This document shows, piece by piece, positions 13,841 to 13,976 of a DNA stretch of 13,976 bases. The notes beneath the pieces are model-generated. The model saw only the letters and a list, made by a program, of their open reading frames with translations, had not been told where the DNA came from and ran no database searches. Source of the stretch: Latescibacteria bacterium UBA6620. Lineage in GTDB: Bacteria > Latescibacterota > UBA2968. The DNA is taken from the NCBI GenBank assembly GCA_002433075.1, contig DJHM01000030.1, forward strand, positions 226,163 to 240,138, in the 5' to 3' direction. Positions within the stretch are counted from its first letter, which is position 1, and each line of letters opens with the position of its first letter. The translations under genes and the position numbers were made by a program.

Positions 13841-13976
13841 GCTGATCTCCTGATTCGTCATCCTCGAACGCGAGGTCTTCGTCGCTGAACAGATGGCCCA
13901 TCCGCAGGCGCTTGGTTCGAAGGTAGTTGATGTTGTAGCGATTCGCCTGAATCGACATCGGCTCGCGCGCCACGAT
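13824..13976 (-). CDS. GTP cyclohydrolase II domain, C-terminus (RibA or RibBA), partial
   Basis: The gene runs off the right edge; only its last 50 residues are visible, starting IVAREPMSIQANRYNINYLRTKRLRMGH. The NxxNxxYLxTKRxRMGH pattern is the C-terminal signature of GTP cyclohydrolase II, which opens GTP to make the pyrimidine precursor of riboflavin. It may be a stand-alone RibA or the second half of a fused RibBA, which is common beside ribH; the missing part would decide. An acidic 18-residue tail follows the signature. The stop (13824-13826) lies inside ribH, a 17-base overlap implying coupled translation of the two riboflavin genes. Confidence 0.88.
   Translation of the reverse strand: MVAREPMSIQANRYNINYLRTKRLRMGHLFSDEDLAFEDDESGDQHAEGH

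Overview
This is a chromosomal stretch of core genes from a moderately GC-rich bacterium. It has Shine-Dalgarno (SD) translation starts and frequent GTG or TTG starts. A perfect CIRCE operator sits ahead of groES-groL. The long SecA (about 1069 residues) has extra segments in its N-terminal region and first nucleotide-binding region, a trait I associate with FCB-group and related phyla (Bacteroidota, Gemmatimonadota, Fibrobacterota and neighbours). I can place the organism no more precisely. I see no tRNA, rRNA, CRISPR array, insertion sequence or phage gene.

Layout from left to right. (1) 32-1287, minus strand: an ECF sigma factor followed by a single-pass membrane protein that looks like its anti-sigma factor, although its zinc-ligand motif is degenerate. 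(2) 1288-1663: a divergent control region of about 376 bases with candidate promoters both ways and several hairpins. (3) 1664-4410, plus strand: acetyl-CoA synthetase (acs), a strong terminator, then queC. (4) 4433-4466: a terminator hairpin shared by the converging transcripts. (5) 4500-6143, minus strand: an unrecognised protein with a lysine-repeat N-terminus, and two short proteins that each consist of one membrane helix plus a coiled coil. (6) 6319-8264, minus strand: groL and groS with promoter, CIRCE operator and terminator. (7) 8444-13976, minus strand: a tightly packed run read in the order ribA/ribBA (partial), ribH, nusB, metallophosphoesterase, secA, rhodanese. Two pairs overlap and the other gaps are only 3, 18 and 46 bases.

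How the genes work together. The ribBA-ribH-nusB part is a common riboflavin/antitermination cluster; here it runs on into secA, so cofactor synthesis, transcription and protein export probably share a transcript. The terminator of that run overlaps the groESL promoter. groESL should be heat inducible through HrcA, which is not in the window. The ECF sigma factor appears to have a proximal promoter of its own type, suggesting autoregulation, and a distal housekeeping promoter.

Most of the window is ordinary. The parts least explained by known families are the lysine-repeat protein with its two small membrane/coiled-coil neighbours, the histidine-rich GroEL tail with a Cys-Cys pair in GroES, the zinc-less anti-sigma domain, and the structured control region between the sigma factor and acs.
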